From Blastococcus sp. CPCC 205250 (GTDB taxonomy: Bacteria; Actinomycetota; Actinomycetes; Mycobacteriales; Geodermatophilaceae), in contig NZ_JABGCG010000003.1 of assembly GCF_019799925.1 (NCBI RefSeq), positions 434,001-498,000 on the forward strand: DNA of 64,000 nt, given 5' to 3'. Every line of letters starts with the position of its first letter. The first letter of the stretch is position 1. The position numbers were made by a program, and so were the translations under genes. The notes under the pieces are model-generated. The model was not told the origin of the DNA, did no database searches, and saw only the letters and a list, made by a program, of their open reading frames with translations. Positions 1 to 7,982 of the stretch are shown here, one piece after another.

Positions 1-308
1 AGGACGCCGATGGTGAGGGTGTTGCGGGCGGCGTTCCAGAAGAACTCGCTGGTGAGCAGCTCCCCGTAGTTGGCCAGTCCCACCCACTGGGCGCCGTCGA
101 CGTCGCCCAGGTCGACGTCGTGGAGCGAGATCCAGGCGGTGTAGAGGAAGGGGTAGAGGCTGAAGCAGGCGAAGAGGACGAAGAAGGGGGCGACGTAGGC
201 GTAGCCCCAGCGGTTGCGGGTCAGCCGCGACGGGCGTCGCGCCGGGCCGGGTGGGGCGGACGGGGCGGCGATCGACGCCACCTGGGGCTCGTCGCTGGCG
301 ATGGTCAT
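1..308 (-). CDS. sugar ABC transporter permease, 3' end cut by window
   Basis: Only the first ~102 residues are inside the window; the reading frame runs open off the left edge. A ~35-residue Pro/Arg-rich cytoplasmic leader is followed by a first membrane segment (YVAPFFVLFACFSLYPFLYT) and then by AWISLHD and WVGLANYGELL. This is the usual N-terminal layout of MalF/UgpA-type carbohydrate permeases, where the phrase FVGLxNY follows the first helix. The ATG lies downstream of the sugar-binding protein gene on the same strand, so the two belong to one transport operon; a second permease gene would be expected beyond the edge. The family is fairly clear, the sugar is unknown. No ATPase gene is visible here; many such systems share a common MsiK-type ATPase encoded elsewhere. 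Confidence 0.8.
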   Translation of the reverse strand, partial: MTIASDEPQVASIAAPSAPPGPARRPSRLTRNRWGYAYVAPFFVLFACFSLYPFLYTAWISLHDVDLGDVDGAQWVGLANYGELLTSEFFWNAARNTLTIGV

Positions 309-362
309 GCGCTGGTCCTCGCTGTGGGGCGGAGCCGGGGAGCGGGTGGAGGAGGGTGCGGC

Positions 363-404
363 CGGCGGTGCCCGGGGATGCTCGTCCACCCCCGGGCACC
401 GCCG
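363..404 (-). terminator. hairpin between binding-protein and permease genes
   Basis: Perfect 15-bp GC-rich inverted repeat (363-377 with 390-404) and a 12-base loop, sitting between the stop of the binding-protein gene and the start of the permease gene. There is no T-rich tract. In sugar ABC operons a hairpin at this place often stabilises the upstream mRNA and lets only part of transcription pass, giving more binding protein than permease. That role is inferred from position. Confidence 0.6.
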
Positions 405-455
405 CGTCTCAGGCCGCGTCCCGTGCGGCGGCGCGCGGTCGGCGTCGGGTGCCGG

Positions 456-1751
456 TCACCCGACGATGTCGTCGATCTCGGCCATCGCGTCGTCGAACGC
501 GTCGTCCGGGCTCGTGCCCTGCGTGGCCACGTTGGTCAGCGCGGAGCTGAACGCCTCCTGGATCTGCGTGTCGTACCGGCTGATCGGCGTGAACTGCAGG
601 GAGGCCGCGGACTGCCCGAAGATCTCCCCGACCGGCGCGCCGTTGAAGTAGTCGTTCACGGCACCGGAGACCGCAGGGTCCTCGGCGGCGACCTGGCTGG
701 ACGGGAAGTGCGCCTCGCGGGTGAACATCTTGATCTGCTGCTCCGGCGCGGTCAGCCACTGGACGAGGGCGACGGCCTCCTCGCGGTTCTCGGCCGACTC
801 GGGCACGCCGAGCCAGGACCCGCCCCAGTTCGTGCTGCCGCCGGGCAGGGCCGCGACGTCCCACAGGCCCGCCGCCCCGTCGCCGGCCTGGGAGGTGATG
901 TAGCCCAGCATCCAGGCGGGGCAGGCCACGGTCGCGAACCCGCCGTTGGCGAAGGCGCTGTTCCACTCGTCCCCGAACTGGGTCAGCCCGGCGGTGAGCC
1001 CCTCCTCGGCCGCGGTGCTCGCGTCCGCCCAGGCGGCCTGCACCCCGTCGCTGGTCTCGGGGATCGGCTGCCCGTCCTCGTCGGCGTAGGCGTACTCACC
1101 CTGGTAGACGGCGGCCGAGAAGATGCTGGCCGGGCTGTCGACGAACGACGTCCCCTCCGCCCGGCCCGGTGCGGCCGCGTACCGGCGGCCGACCTCCAGG
1201 TAGCCGTCCCAGTCGGCCCACAGGGCGCTGAGCTCGGCACGGTCGGTGGGCAGGCCGGCCTGCTCGAACAGGTCGCGGCGGTAGCACATCGCCTCCGGGC
1301 CGGCGTCGGTGCCGAGCCCGATGACCCGCCCGTCCTCGCTGGTGGCCGGCTCGACCTTCCAGTCGTAGAACCCGCTCAGGACCTCGTCGGCGCCGTCCAG
1401 GGCGGCGAAGTCCACGAACGCGTCCGCGTGGTTGGCGACCAGGTCGGCGACGAAGCCGATCTCGATGCCCTGGATGTCGGCCAGGCCGGAGTTGGCGGCC
1501 AGGCGGGTCTGCAGCGTCCGGTAGTAGTCCGCGGAGCGCTCGACGGAGGTCTCCTCGATGCGGATCTCCGGGTGCAGCTCCATGTACTCGTCGTAGAGCC
1601 CGGCCTCCTCGAAGCCGAAGGTGCCGAACAGTCCGACGTCCAGCGTGATCGTGCCGTCGTCCCCCGCGTCGGAGCCACCACACCCGGTGGCGAGCAGGGC
1701 GACGGCGAGTCCCACGCCGAGCGCCGCCCGGGACTTCCTGAGAACGGTCAT
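456..1751 (-). CDS. extracellular sugar-binding lipoprotein of ABC transporter
   Basis: 431-residue family 1 extracellular solute-binding protein that would deliver a carbohydrate to the adjacent permease. The N-terminus has RKSR, a hydrophobic stretch and LLATGC, a lipoprotein signal with the lipidated Cys at about residue 24, followed by a GGSDAGDDG linker. Later parts show typical binding-protein phrases such as GYITSQAG and WLTAPEQQIKMF. The chosen ATG has a good ribosome site (AGGAGG, 5-6 bases upstream); the frame remains open for 39 more codons upstream, but these would cover the operator and remove the signal peptide. First gene of the operon with the permease, divergent from the LacI regulator and probably repressed by it. 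Substrate cannot be told from sequence. Confidence 0.88.
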   Translation of the reverse strand: MTVLRKSRAALGVGLAVALLATGCGGSDAGDDGTITLDVGLFGTFGFEEAGLYDEYMELHPEIRIEETSVERSADYYRTLQTRLAANSGLADIQGIEIGFVADLVANHADAFVDFAALDGADEVLSGFYDWKVEPATSEDGRVIGLGTDAGPEAMCYRRDLFEQAGLPTDRAELSALWADWDGYLEVGRRYAAAPGRAEGTSFVDSPASIFSAAVYQGEYAYADEDGQPIPETSDGVQAAWADASTAAEEGLTAGLTQFGDEWNSAFANGGFATVACPAWMLGYITSQAGDGAAGLWDVAALPGGSTNWGGSWLGVPESAENREEAVALVQWLTAPEQQIKMFTREAHFPSSQVAAEDPAVSGAVNDYFNGAPVGEIFGQSAASLQFTPISRYDTQIQEAFSSALTNVATQGTSPDDAFDDAMAEIDDIVG

Positions 1752-1803
1752 CAGACCTCCTGGGTCGATCCCCTCCGGACTGCTGGTCCGGGCGGGGTGG
1801 GGT

Positions 1804-1819
1804 GTGAGAGCGCTCTCAC
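1804..1819. promoter_or_regulatory. LacI-family operator palindrome
   Basis: Perfect 16-bp palindrome GTGAGAGCGCTCTCAC in the 210-bp gap between the divergent binding-protein and LacI genes. The central CG step and TGAGAGCGCTCTCA core match the general operator shape of LacI/GalR regulators. A second imperfect element, GAGTGA-6 bases-TCACTC, lies at 1835-1852. Control of both the transporter and the regulator itself is likely; this is inferred from position and family. Confidence 0.8.
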
Positions 1820-1961
1820 GGGTTCGGAGCACAGAGTGAGGTGAGTCACTCGACCGTGTCAAGGGCATCCCCGGGAGATGTGGAGGAGGGAGCGCGGACG
1901 TGCCAACCTGTCCCCGCCGCGCCCCGTCCGGAGCGCCCCCGGCCGGGGAGGAGGAGCCGCC

Positions 1962-2984
1962 ATGACGATCGCTGGACGCTCGTCGCCGACGCTCGACGAG
2001 GTCGCCGAGCTCGCCGGTGTCTCCCGGGCCACCGTCTCCCGCGTCATCAACGACTCACCTCGCGTCAGCCCCGAGGCACGCGAGGCGGTGCACAGCGCCG
2101 TCGCGCAGCTGCGCTACGTCCCCAACCGCATGGCCCGGAGCCTGGTGACCCGGCGGACCGACACGATCGCGCTGGTGCTGTCGGAGAACAACAGCCAGGT
2201 CTTCACCGACCCGTTCTTCGCCAGCATGGTCCGGGAGCTCTCGGCCCGGCTGTCCGACACCGACCGCGCGCTCGTCCTGCTCGCCGCCCGCGACCGGGGC
2301 GAGCAGGAGAAGGTCGGCCGGTGGGTGCGGCAGGGGCACGTGGACGGCGTCGTCCTGGTGTCCCTGCACCGCGACGACCTCCTGCCCGGCATGCTGCGCG
2401 AGTCGAACGTCCCGCTGGTGCTGCTGGGCCGGCCGCTGGACGGCTCCGACGTCAGCCACGTCGACGCAGACAACGCCGCGGGGGCGACCACCGCCACGGA
2501 GTACCTGGCCGCCGCCGGGCGACGGCGGATCGCCACCGTCACCGGCCCCCTGGACATGATCGCCGGGGTCGACCGCTACGCCGGCTACCGCCACGGGCTG
2601 CAGGCGGCCGGCCTGCCCCTGAGCGCCGAGCTGGTCGAGGAGGGCGACTTCACCGAGGCCGGCGGCGCCCGGGCGATGCGGGCCCTGCTGGAGCGCGCAC
2701 CCGACCTGGACGCGGTGTTCGTCGCCTCGGACCCGATGGCCGTCGGCGCGCTGCGCGCCCTGCACGACGCCGGGCGCACGGTCCCCGGCGACGTCGCGGT
2801 GGTCGGCTTCGACGACGCGGTCGTCGCCGCCACGTGCGACCCGCCGCTGACCACCGTCGCGCAGCCGCTGGACGAGATGACCCGCCTGATGGTGGAGCTC
2901 CTGCTGCGCCAGGTGGACGGCGTCGCGGACGGTCCGGAGGTGCACGTCTGCGACACCCGACTGGTGGTCCGAGCCTCCGCCTGA
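1962..2984 (+). CDS. LacI-family transcriptional regulator
   Basis: 340-residue one-component repressor. The N-terminal helix-turn-helix reads LDEVAELAGVSRATVSRVIN, followed by the hinge-helix region YVPNRMARSLVTRRT. The rest is a periplasmic-binding-like effector domain with typical phrases (GHVDGVVLVSLH, AVFVASDPMAVGALRAL, VPGDVAVVGFDDA). Length is normal for the family. The ATG was chosen because GGGGAGGAGG lies just upstream; an upstream in-frame start at 1878 would add residues not seen in the family. Divergent from the sugar transporter genes with a LacI-type palindrome between them, so it most likely represses them and is released by the sugar or a derivative. Confidence 0.9.
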   Translation: MTIAGRSSPTLDEVAELAGVSRATVSRVINDSPRVSPEAREAVHSAVAQLRYVPNRMARSLVTRRTDTIALVLSENNSQVFTDPFFASMVRELSARLSDTDRALVLLAARDRGEQEKVGRWVRQGHVDGVVLVSLHRDDLLPGMLRESNVPLVLLGRPLDGSDVSHVDADNAAGATTATEYLAAAGRRRIATVTGPLDMIAGVDRYAGYRHGLQAAGLPLSAELVEEGDFTEAGGARAMRALLERAPDLDAVFVASDPMAVGALRALHDAGRTVPGDVAVVGFDDAVVAATCDPPLTTVAQPLDEMTRLMVELLLRQVDGVADGPEVHVCDTRLVVRASA

Positions 2985-3000
2985 GCGTCCGTCCCGGCGG

Positions 3001-4212
3001 TCAGGCCGCCAGCGCGCGCAGCGCCATCAGGGCGTACAGGGCGGCGCCGGCCGGCAGCGGGGCCTCGTCGAACACCGCCAGGTTGGAGTGGTTGGGCGGG
3101 GCCTCGTCCGGGTCCACGCCCTGCGGGCGGGCGCCGATCCACGCCATGGCGCCGGGCACCCGCTCCAGCACGTAGGAGAAGTCCTCGGCACCCATGAGCG
3201 GCTCGGCCATCGGCGGCACCGCGTCGGGTCCGAGCAGCTCGGCGGCGGCCGCGGCCACCCGCCCGGCGACCCCGGCGTCGTTGGCGGTCACCGGGTAGCC
3301 GGGCTCGTGCACGAAGTCCGCCGGCATGTCGTGCGCCGCCGCCACCAGCTCCGCGACCCGCCGCACCGACTCGACGACGTCGGCCCGGCGGCCGGCCGAC
3401 AGCGTGCGGATCGTGCCCTCCAGAAAGGCGCTGTCGGGGATCACGTTGTTGGTCGACCCGGCGGCGATGTGGGCGACGGTGACGACGGCGGGGTCGGTCA
3501 CCGGCACCCGGCGGGTGACCATCGACTGCAGCGCCAGCACGATCTCGGCGGCCACCGGGATCGGGTCGCGGGTCCGGGCCGGCTCGGAGGCGTGCCCGCC
3601 GCGACCGTGCAGCGTCAGCCGCCACTGGTCGGCCGCCGCCATGATCGGGCCCGGCCGCACGTGCACCGTGCCGGAGGCCAGCGTCGACGACGAGTGCAGC
3701 GCGAACGCGCCGGACACCGGCGCTCCCGGGACGGCGTCGAGCAGCCCCTCGTCGAGCATGTAGCGCGCGCCGTGGAACCCCTCCTCCCCCGGCTGCACCA
3801 TGAACACGACCTGGCCGGCGATCTCGTCGCGGCGCTCGGCCAGCAGCCGCGCGGCGCCCACGAGCATCGCCACGTGCGTGTCGTGCCCGCAGGCGTGCAT
3901 GACGCCGGGGACCTCGGAGGCGAAGGGCAGGCCGGTGTCCTCCTGCACCGGCAGGGCGTCCATGTCCGCGCGCAGCAGGTACGTGGGGCCGGGCCGGGCG
4001 CCGCGCAGGACGCCGACGACGGACGTGGTGCTGCGGCCGGGGGTCAGTTCGATCGGCAGCCCGCCCAGCGCGGCCATGACCGTCGCCTGCGTGTCGGGCA
4101 GGTGCAGGCCCATCTCGGGCCGGCGGTGCAGCCGGCGGCGCAGGTCGATCGTGCGGTCGGCGTCGGCGGTGGCGGCGGCGAGGAGCTCAGCGGGGGTGGG
4201 CACGGTCGTCAC
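3001..4212 (-). CDS. M20-family amidohydrolase (hippurate/IAA-amide type)
   Basis: 403-residue zinc-dependent amidohydrolase of the M20D group, which cleave N-acyl amino acids. Metal-binding signatures are present: HACGHDTHVAM, the acidic GEEGFHGARYML, and a late PLMGAEDFSY. The central dimerisation segment (RGGHASEPARTRDPI) is also typical. The GTG start overlaps the TGA of the upstream pirin-like gene by four bases (GTGA), so translation is probably coupled. Last gene of a three-gene minus-strand operon and convergent with the LacI gene, with only ~16 bases between their stops. Actual substrate unknown; family is secure. Confidence 0.88.
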   Translation of the reverse strand: MTTVPTPAELLAAATADADRTIDLRRRLHRRPEMGLHLPDTQATVMAALGGLPIELTPGRSTTSVVGVLRGARPGPTYLLRADMDALPVQEDTGLPFASEVPGVMHACGHDTHVAMLVGAARLLAERRDEIAGQVVFMVQPGEEGFHGARYMLDEGLLDAVPGAPVSGAFALHSSSTLASGTVHVRPGPIMAAADQWRLTLHGRGGHASEPARTRDPIPVAAEIVLALQSMVTRRVPVTDPAVVTVAHIAAGSTNNVIPDSAFLEGTIRTLSAGRRADVVESVRRVAELVAAAHDMPADFVHEPGYPVTANDAGVAGRVAAAAAELLGPDAVPPMAEPLMGAEDFSYVLERVPGAMAWIGARPQGVDPDEAPPNHSNLAVFDEAPLPAGAALYALMALRALAA

Positions 4213-4715
4213 TCTGCCCAAGCCGGGCGGCCCACGGCGAGCCGCCAGACGACGACGGGGCCGCCCTCTCCCCCGACGACGCCGGGCTCCTCCCCCACCC
4301 CGATCCGCAGCCCGTCGGGCCCCGGACCCGAACCCAGCCACAGCCGCGCGTCCGGCCGCCCGAGGTCGACCCACCCCGCGGCCGCCGGGACGACGGAGTG
4401 CGCCGGCGCCGCGCCGGGGTCCGCCGTCCGCAGGTAGCACTGCAGCACCCGCGCGCCGTCGTCCCCGGCGACCTCGTCGTGCGCCAGCCCGGAACCGGCG
4501 CGCAGGACGGCGACGTCGCCGGCGACCAGGTCGGCGCCGTCCCCCCACCGGTGCCGCAGCGACCCCGCCAGGACGACGGCGACGACGTCCACCGCGGTGT
4601 GCTCGTGCCGCCCGTAGCCGGCCCCCGGGCCCAGCCGGTCGTCGGCGACGCGCAGCAGCGGGCCGAGGGAGCCGTCGGCGTTCTCCACCAGCACCCGTGA
4701 CTCCAGCGCGGTCAC
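4209..4715 (-). CDS. half-length pirin-like cupin protein
   Basis: 168 residues. The first ~100 residues show the pirin N-terminal cupin pattern: GYGRHEHTAVDVVAVVLAG, then GDVAVLRAGSGLAHDE, with His residues placed as metal ligands. Pirins are usually 230-300 residues with two cupin lobes; the second lobe here is short, so this is a reduced member like other small actinobacterial pirins. Some pirins are quercetinases or redox-sensing iron proteins; no activity can be assigned. GTG start overlaps the stop of the PAP2 gene by four bases and its own stop overlaps the start of the amidohydrolase, so the three genes are tightly coupled. Confidence 0.72.
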   Translation of the reverse strand: MTALESRVLVENADGSLGPLLRVADDRLGPGAGYGRHEHTAVDVVAVVLAGSLRHRWGDGADLVAGDVAVLRAGSGLAHDEVAGDDGARVLQCYLRTADPGAAPAHSVVPAAAGWVDLGRPDARLWLGSGPGPDGLRIGVGEEPGVVGGEGGPVVVWRLAVGRPAWAE

Positions 4716-5395
4716 GGGCGCCGCTCCAGCGCCGCGGGGCCACCGGGCAGGCCGCCCAGCAGCAGGGCCAGGCCGAGGGACCAGGCCACGCCCAGCGCCC
4801 AGCCGCCCAGGACGTCGGAGAGGAAGTGGACGCCCAGCCACATCCGGGTCAGCCCGACCAGGACGACGAGCGCGGCACCGAGGGCCCCCGCGACCCGCCG
4901 CCCGCCCGCTCCGAGCCGCGGCCAGGCGAGGACCAGCCCGACGACGACCAGGGTCGCGACGCCCGACGAGTGCCCGCTGGGGTAGCTCAGGCCGGCGTAG
5001 TCCAGACCGCCGCCCTCGAACGCCGGCCGTGCCCGCCCCACCAGCTCCTTGAGCCCCGCGGTCAGCGGGCCGATCAGCAGCACCGCCGGGACCACCCAGG
5101 TCAGCGGGCGCCAGTGCCGCTGCACGGCGAGCCAGACCACCACCGGCGCGAAGACCAGCAGCCGGACCCAGGAGAGCCCCGGCGCAGTGAGCACCTCCAG
5201 CAGCCCGTCGAGGCCGGCCGAGCGGTCGTCCCCGGCGTAGAGGGCCCGGCTGACGGCGGCGTCGAGCCGGACCTGCGGGTCGAGGTCGACGAGCACGCCC
5301 ACCCCGAGGGTGACCAGCACCGCGAGGGCGGCGAGCACGACACCGAGCACCCGGCGGTGGACCCGCGCCGCGACGCCGGGGAGGAGCGACTGCAC
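4712..5395 (-). CDS. PAP2-family membrane phosphatase
   Basis: 227-residue integral membrane phosphatase of the PAP2/undecaprenyl-diphosphatase type. The three catalytic motifs are visible: KELVGRARP, YPSGHSSG and TRMWLGVHFLSDVLGG (Arg, His and Asp of motif 3). Five to six hydrophobic segments surround them. The active site probably faces outside the membrane and acts on a lipid phosphate. The GTG start has GGGGAGAG upstream. The gene is divergent from the PucR-type regulator, about 45 bases apart, and is first in an operon with the pirin-like and amidohydrolase genes. Confidence 0.85.
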   Translation of the reverse strand: MQSLLPGVAARVHRRVLGVVLAALAVLVTLGVGVLVDLDPQVRLDAAVSRALYAGDDRSAGLDGLLEVLTAPGLSWVRLLVFAPVVVWLAVQRHWRPLTWVVPAVLLIGPLTAGLKELVGRARPAFEGGGLDYAGLSYPSGHSSGVATLVVVGLVLAWPRLGAGGRRVAGALGAALVVLVGLTRMWLGVHFLSDVLGGWALGVAWSLGLALLLGGLPGGPAALERRP

Positions 5396-5440
5396 CGCCC
5401 CACTCTCCCCGACCCCCCGCCGCGTGACACGCTGGCCGGC

Positions 5441-6619
5441 GTGGACGACCGCGCCGCAGCGCCCCGGCCCTCGGCCGGCACCCTGCGCCGGCTGGAGCGC
5501 GCGTCGGGCGCCATCGCCACCCAGGCCGTGGCGCGGATGGACGACCAGCTCCCCTGGTTCCGCACCATGCCGGCCGACCAGCGCTCCTGGGTCATGCTCG
5601 TGGCGCAGGCCGGCATCGCGTCCCTGGTCGACTGGTGCCGCAACCCCGACCGGCCGCCGCGGCTGACCGGCGAGGTCTTCGGCGCCGCGCCGCGGGAGCT
5701 CGTGCGGGCGGTCCCGCTCAAGCAGACCGTCGACCTGGTCAAGGTCGTCGTCGAGGTGCTCGACGACCACGTGCGCGAGGTGGCCGAGCCCGGCGACGCC
5801 GACCCGCTGCGGATGGCGGTGCTGATGTTCAGCCGCGAGGTCGCCTTCGCCACCGCGCACGTCTACGCGACCTTCGCCGAGGACCGCGGCGCCTGGGACG
5901 CCCGGCTGGAGGCCCTCGTGGTCGACGCGCTCGTCCGCGGCGAGCGCTCCGAGGAACTGCCCGGCCGGGCCGCCGCGCTGGGCTGGGCGGTCACGACGCC
6001 GGTCACCGTCGTGGTGGGTGCGGCGCCGGCGGACCGGGACGCGCACGCGGCGGCGCGGCGGGCGGCCCGTTCCATGCGCAGCGAGGCGCTCGTCGGGGTG
6101 CACGCCGAGCAGCTCGTCGTCGTCCTGGGCGGCGTGGCGGCCCTCGACGCCGTCGCCGACCGGGTCGCCGAGGAGTTCGGGCCGGGGCCGGTCGTGGTCG
6201 GGCCGGTGGTCGAGGGGCTGGCACGGGCCTCGGAGTCCGCCGCCGCGGCGCTGGCCGGGCTCCGGGCCGCACCGGCGTGGCCGGGCGCGCCGCGGCCGGT
6301 GGCCGCCGACGCGCTGCTCCCCGAGCGGGCCCTCGACGGCGACCCGCTGGCCCGCGTCGCGCTCGAGGAGCGGGTCGCGCTGCCGCTGCAGGCCGCCGGC
6401 GGCGAGGTGCTCGAGACCGTCGGGGCGGTGCTGGCCAGCGGCGGCAACCTCGAGGCGAGCGCCCGCACGCTGTTCGTGCACCCGAACACCGTGCGGTACC
6501 GGCTGAAGCGGGCCGCCGAGCTGACCGGCTTCTGGGCGACCGACCCGCGGGGCGGCTGGACGCTGCAGGTGGCCCTGGCCCTCTCCCGGCTGGGCGGCGA
6601 GCGCTCCCTCTGGCACTGA
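5441..6619 (+). CDS. fasR: PucR-type regulator of fatty-acid synthesis, FasR-like
   Basis: 392-residue regulator with a C-terminal PucR/CdaR-type helix-turn-helix (LEASARTLFVHPNTVRYRLK). The middle region is a variable sensing domain. In Streptomyces a regulator of this type (FasR) lies immediately upstream of fabD-fabH-acpP-fabF and activates them; the same order is seen here, which is why the symbol is given. The GTG start is the last in-frame start before the conserved RRLERASGAIATQ region; the frame stays open far upstream but runs antisense through other genes. An 11-bp-arm inverted repeat between this gene and fabD is a candidate binding site. Confidence 0.82.
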   Translation: MDDRAAAPRPSAGTLRRLERASGAIATQAVARMDDQLPWFRTMPADQRSWVMLVAQAGIASLVDWCRNPDRPPRLTGEVFGAAPRELVRAVPLKQTVDLVKVVVEVLDDHVREVAEPGDADPLRMAVLMFSREVAFATAHVYATFAEDRGAWDARLEALVVDALVRGERSEELPGRAAALGWAVTTPVTVVVGAAPADRDAHAAARRAARSMRSEALVGVHAEQLVVVLGGVAALDAVADRVAEEFGPGPVVVGPVVEGLARASESAAAALAGLRAAPAWPGAPRPVAADALLPERALDGDPLARVALEERVALPLQAAGGEVLETVGAVLASGGNLEASARTLFVHPNTVRYRLKRAAELTGFWATDPRGGWTLQVALALSRLGGERSLWH

Positions 6620-6689
6620 GCGCCCTGGCACTGCGCGGCAGTGTGGTCCCCACCACGCCGGTGCGCATCCTGAGGCCTGTCGGGAGGCC

Positions 6690-6714
6690 CTCTTTGGAGG
6701 GTTCCTCCAAAGAG
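6690..6714. promoter_or_regulatory. inverted repeat upstream of fabD, candidate FasR site
   Basis: Perfect inverted repeat with arms CTCTTTGGAGG and CCTCCAAAGAG and a 3-base centre, ~65 bases upstream of the fabD start and ~70 bases after the fasR stop. The AT-rich centre of each arm stands out in this GC-rich region. No T-tract follows, which argues for an operator rather than a terminator. Binding by the adjacent FasR-like protein is inferred. Confidence 0.6.
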
Positions 6715-6779
6715 CACCCGTGTGGTTTCGTGCCGCTCCCCATCCGTGGCCGGGCCCGCCGCCTGGCACGGTGGTCGAC

Positions 6780-7982
6780 GTGCTGGCCGTCCTCGCCCCT
6801 GGACAGGGCGCGCAGAAACCCGGGATGCTGACCGACTGGCTGGAGCTGCCCGGCGCCGAGTCCTTCTTCCGCTGGGCCGGCGCCATCGCCGACGCCGACC
6901 TGCTCACCCTCGGCACGACCGGGGACGCCGAGGCGATCACCGACACCGCGGTCACCCAGCCGCTGGTCGTCGCGATGAGCCTCTTCGTCGCCCGCGAGCT
7001 CGGCGGCCTGCCCGGCCCGGTGCAGCACTCCCCGCAGGCCGGCCGCGACGTCGTCATCGCCGGACACAGCGTCGGCGAGCTGACCGCCGCGGCCCTGGCG
7101 GGGGTGCTGAGCGTCGAGGCGGCGATCGCACTGACCGCCGTCCGCGGGCGTGCGATGGCCGCCGCCTGCGCGCTCACCCCGACCGGCATGTCCGCCGTCC
7201 TGGGCGGTGACCCCGAGGAGCTGTCGGCCGCCCTCGAGCGCCACGGCCTCGTGGCCGCGAACCTCAACGGCGGCGGGCAGACCGTCGTGGCCGGGCCCCT
7301 CGAGGGTCTCGCCGCGCTCAAGGACGCCCCGCCGGCCAAGGCGCGGGTGGTCCCCCTGTCGGTGGCCGGGGCGTTCCACACCGAGTACATGGCCCCGGCC
7401 CGCGAGCAGCTGGAGGGCCTCGTCGACGGCCTGCGCCCGGCCGAGCCCAGCCGGCTGCTGCTCAGCAACGCCGACGGCGCGGCCGTGACCAGCGGCGCCG
7501 ATGCACTGTCCCGGCTGGTCAGGCAGGTCACCAGCCCGGTGCGCTTCGACGCCTGCCTGGCGACCATGCGCGACCTCGGTGTCACCGCGGCGATCGAGCT
7601 CCCGCCCGCGGGCGCGCTGGCCGGGCTGGCCAAGCGCGAGTGGAAGGGCGCCGGCATCGAGGTGCTGGCCGTGAGCGGCCCCGGCGACCTGGACCGGGCG
7701 CGCGCGCTCATCGCGGCCGAGCGCGGCCGGGCCGAGGCCCAGTACGCCCCCGACTGGCGGGTCGTCGTCGCCCCGGCGCGGGGCACGGTGGCGCCCGCGG
7801 AGATCGCCGAGGGCACGCACGTGCCGGCCGGTGCGCCGCTGGGCTGCATCCGCAGCCGCCGCGAGGAGGTCGGGGTGTCGGCGGGCTACGCCGGCGTCCT
7901 GGCCGAGTGGCTGGTGCACGAGGGCGACCTCGTCGACGCCGGTGACCCGATCGCCCGTCTCTATCCGGAGGTCACGCCGTGA
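6780..7982 (+). CDS. fabD: malonyl-CoA:ACP transacylase with C-terminal biotinyl/lipoyl-like domain
   Basis: 400 residues. Residues 1-315 are FabD, which moves malonyl from CoA to ACP: APGQGAQKPGM at the start, nucleophile Ser97 in GHSVGE, His200 in GAFHT. Typical FabD ends near residue 310. Residues ~326-398 form an extra domain with the pattern of a biotinyl/lipoyl carrier: VVAPARGTV, EGTHVPAGAPLGCI, then GYAGVLAEWLVHEGDLVDAGDPIARL. At the place of the modifiable MKM lysine the sequence is RRE (360-362), so modification is unlikely. GTG at 6780 aligns with the FabD N-terminus; GTG 6771 in frame is an alternative. Its TGA overlaps the fabH GTG by four bases. First gene of the fab-accD operon, likely FasR-controlled. 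Confidence 0.9.
   Translation: MLAVLAPGQGAQKPGMLTDWLELPGAESFFRWAGAIADADLLTLGTTGDAEAITDTAVTQPLVVAMSLFVARELGGLPGPVQHSPQAGRDVVIAGHSVGELTAAALAGVLSVEAAIALTAVRGRAMAAACALTPTGMSAVLGGDPEELSAALERHGLVAANLNGGGQTVVAGPLEGLAALKDAPPAKARVVPLSVAGAFHTEYMAPAREQLEGLVDGLRPAEPSRLLLSNADGAAVTSGADALSRLVRQVTSPVRFDACLATMRDLGVTAAIELPPAGALAGLAKREWKGAGIEVLAVSGPGDLDRARALIAAERGRAEAQYAPDWRVVVAPARGTVAPAEIAEGTHVPAGAPLGCIRSRREEVGVSAGYAGVLAEWLVHEGDLVDAGDPIARLYPEVTP

Noticed and set aside
3088..5440. Plus-strand frames leading into fasR and opposite the amidohydrolase
   Set aside because: They are antisense to genes with zinc-binding and PAP2 motifs, so the regulator start was placed at 5441.
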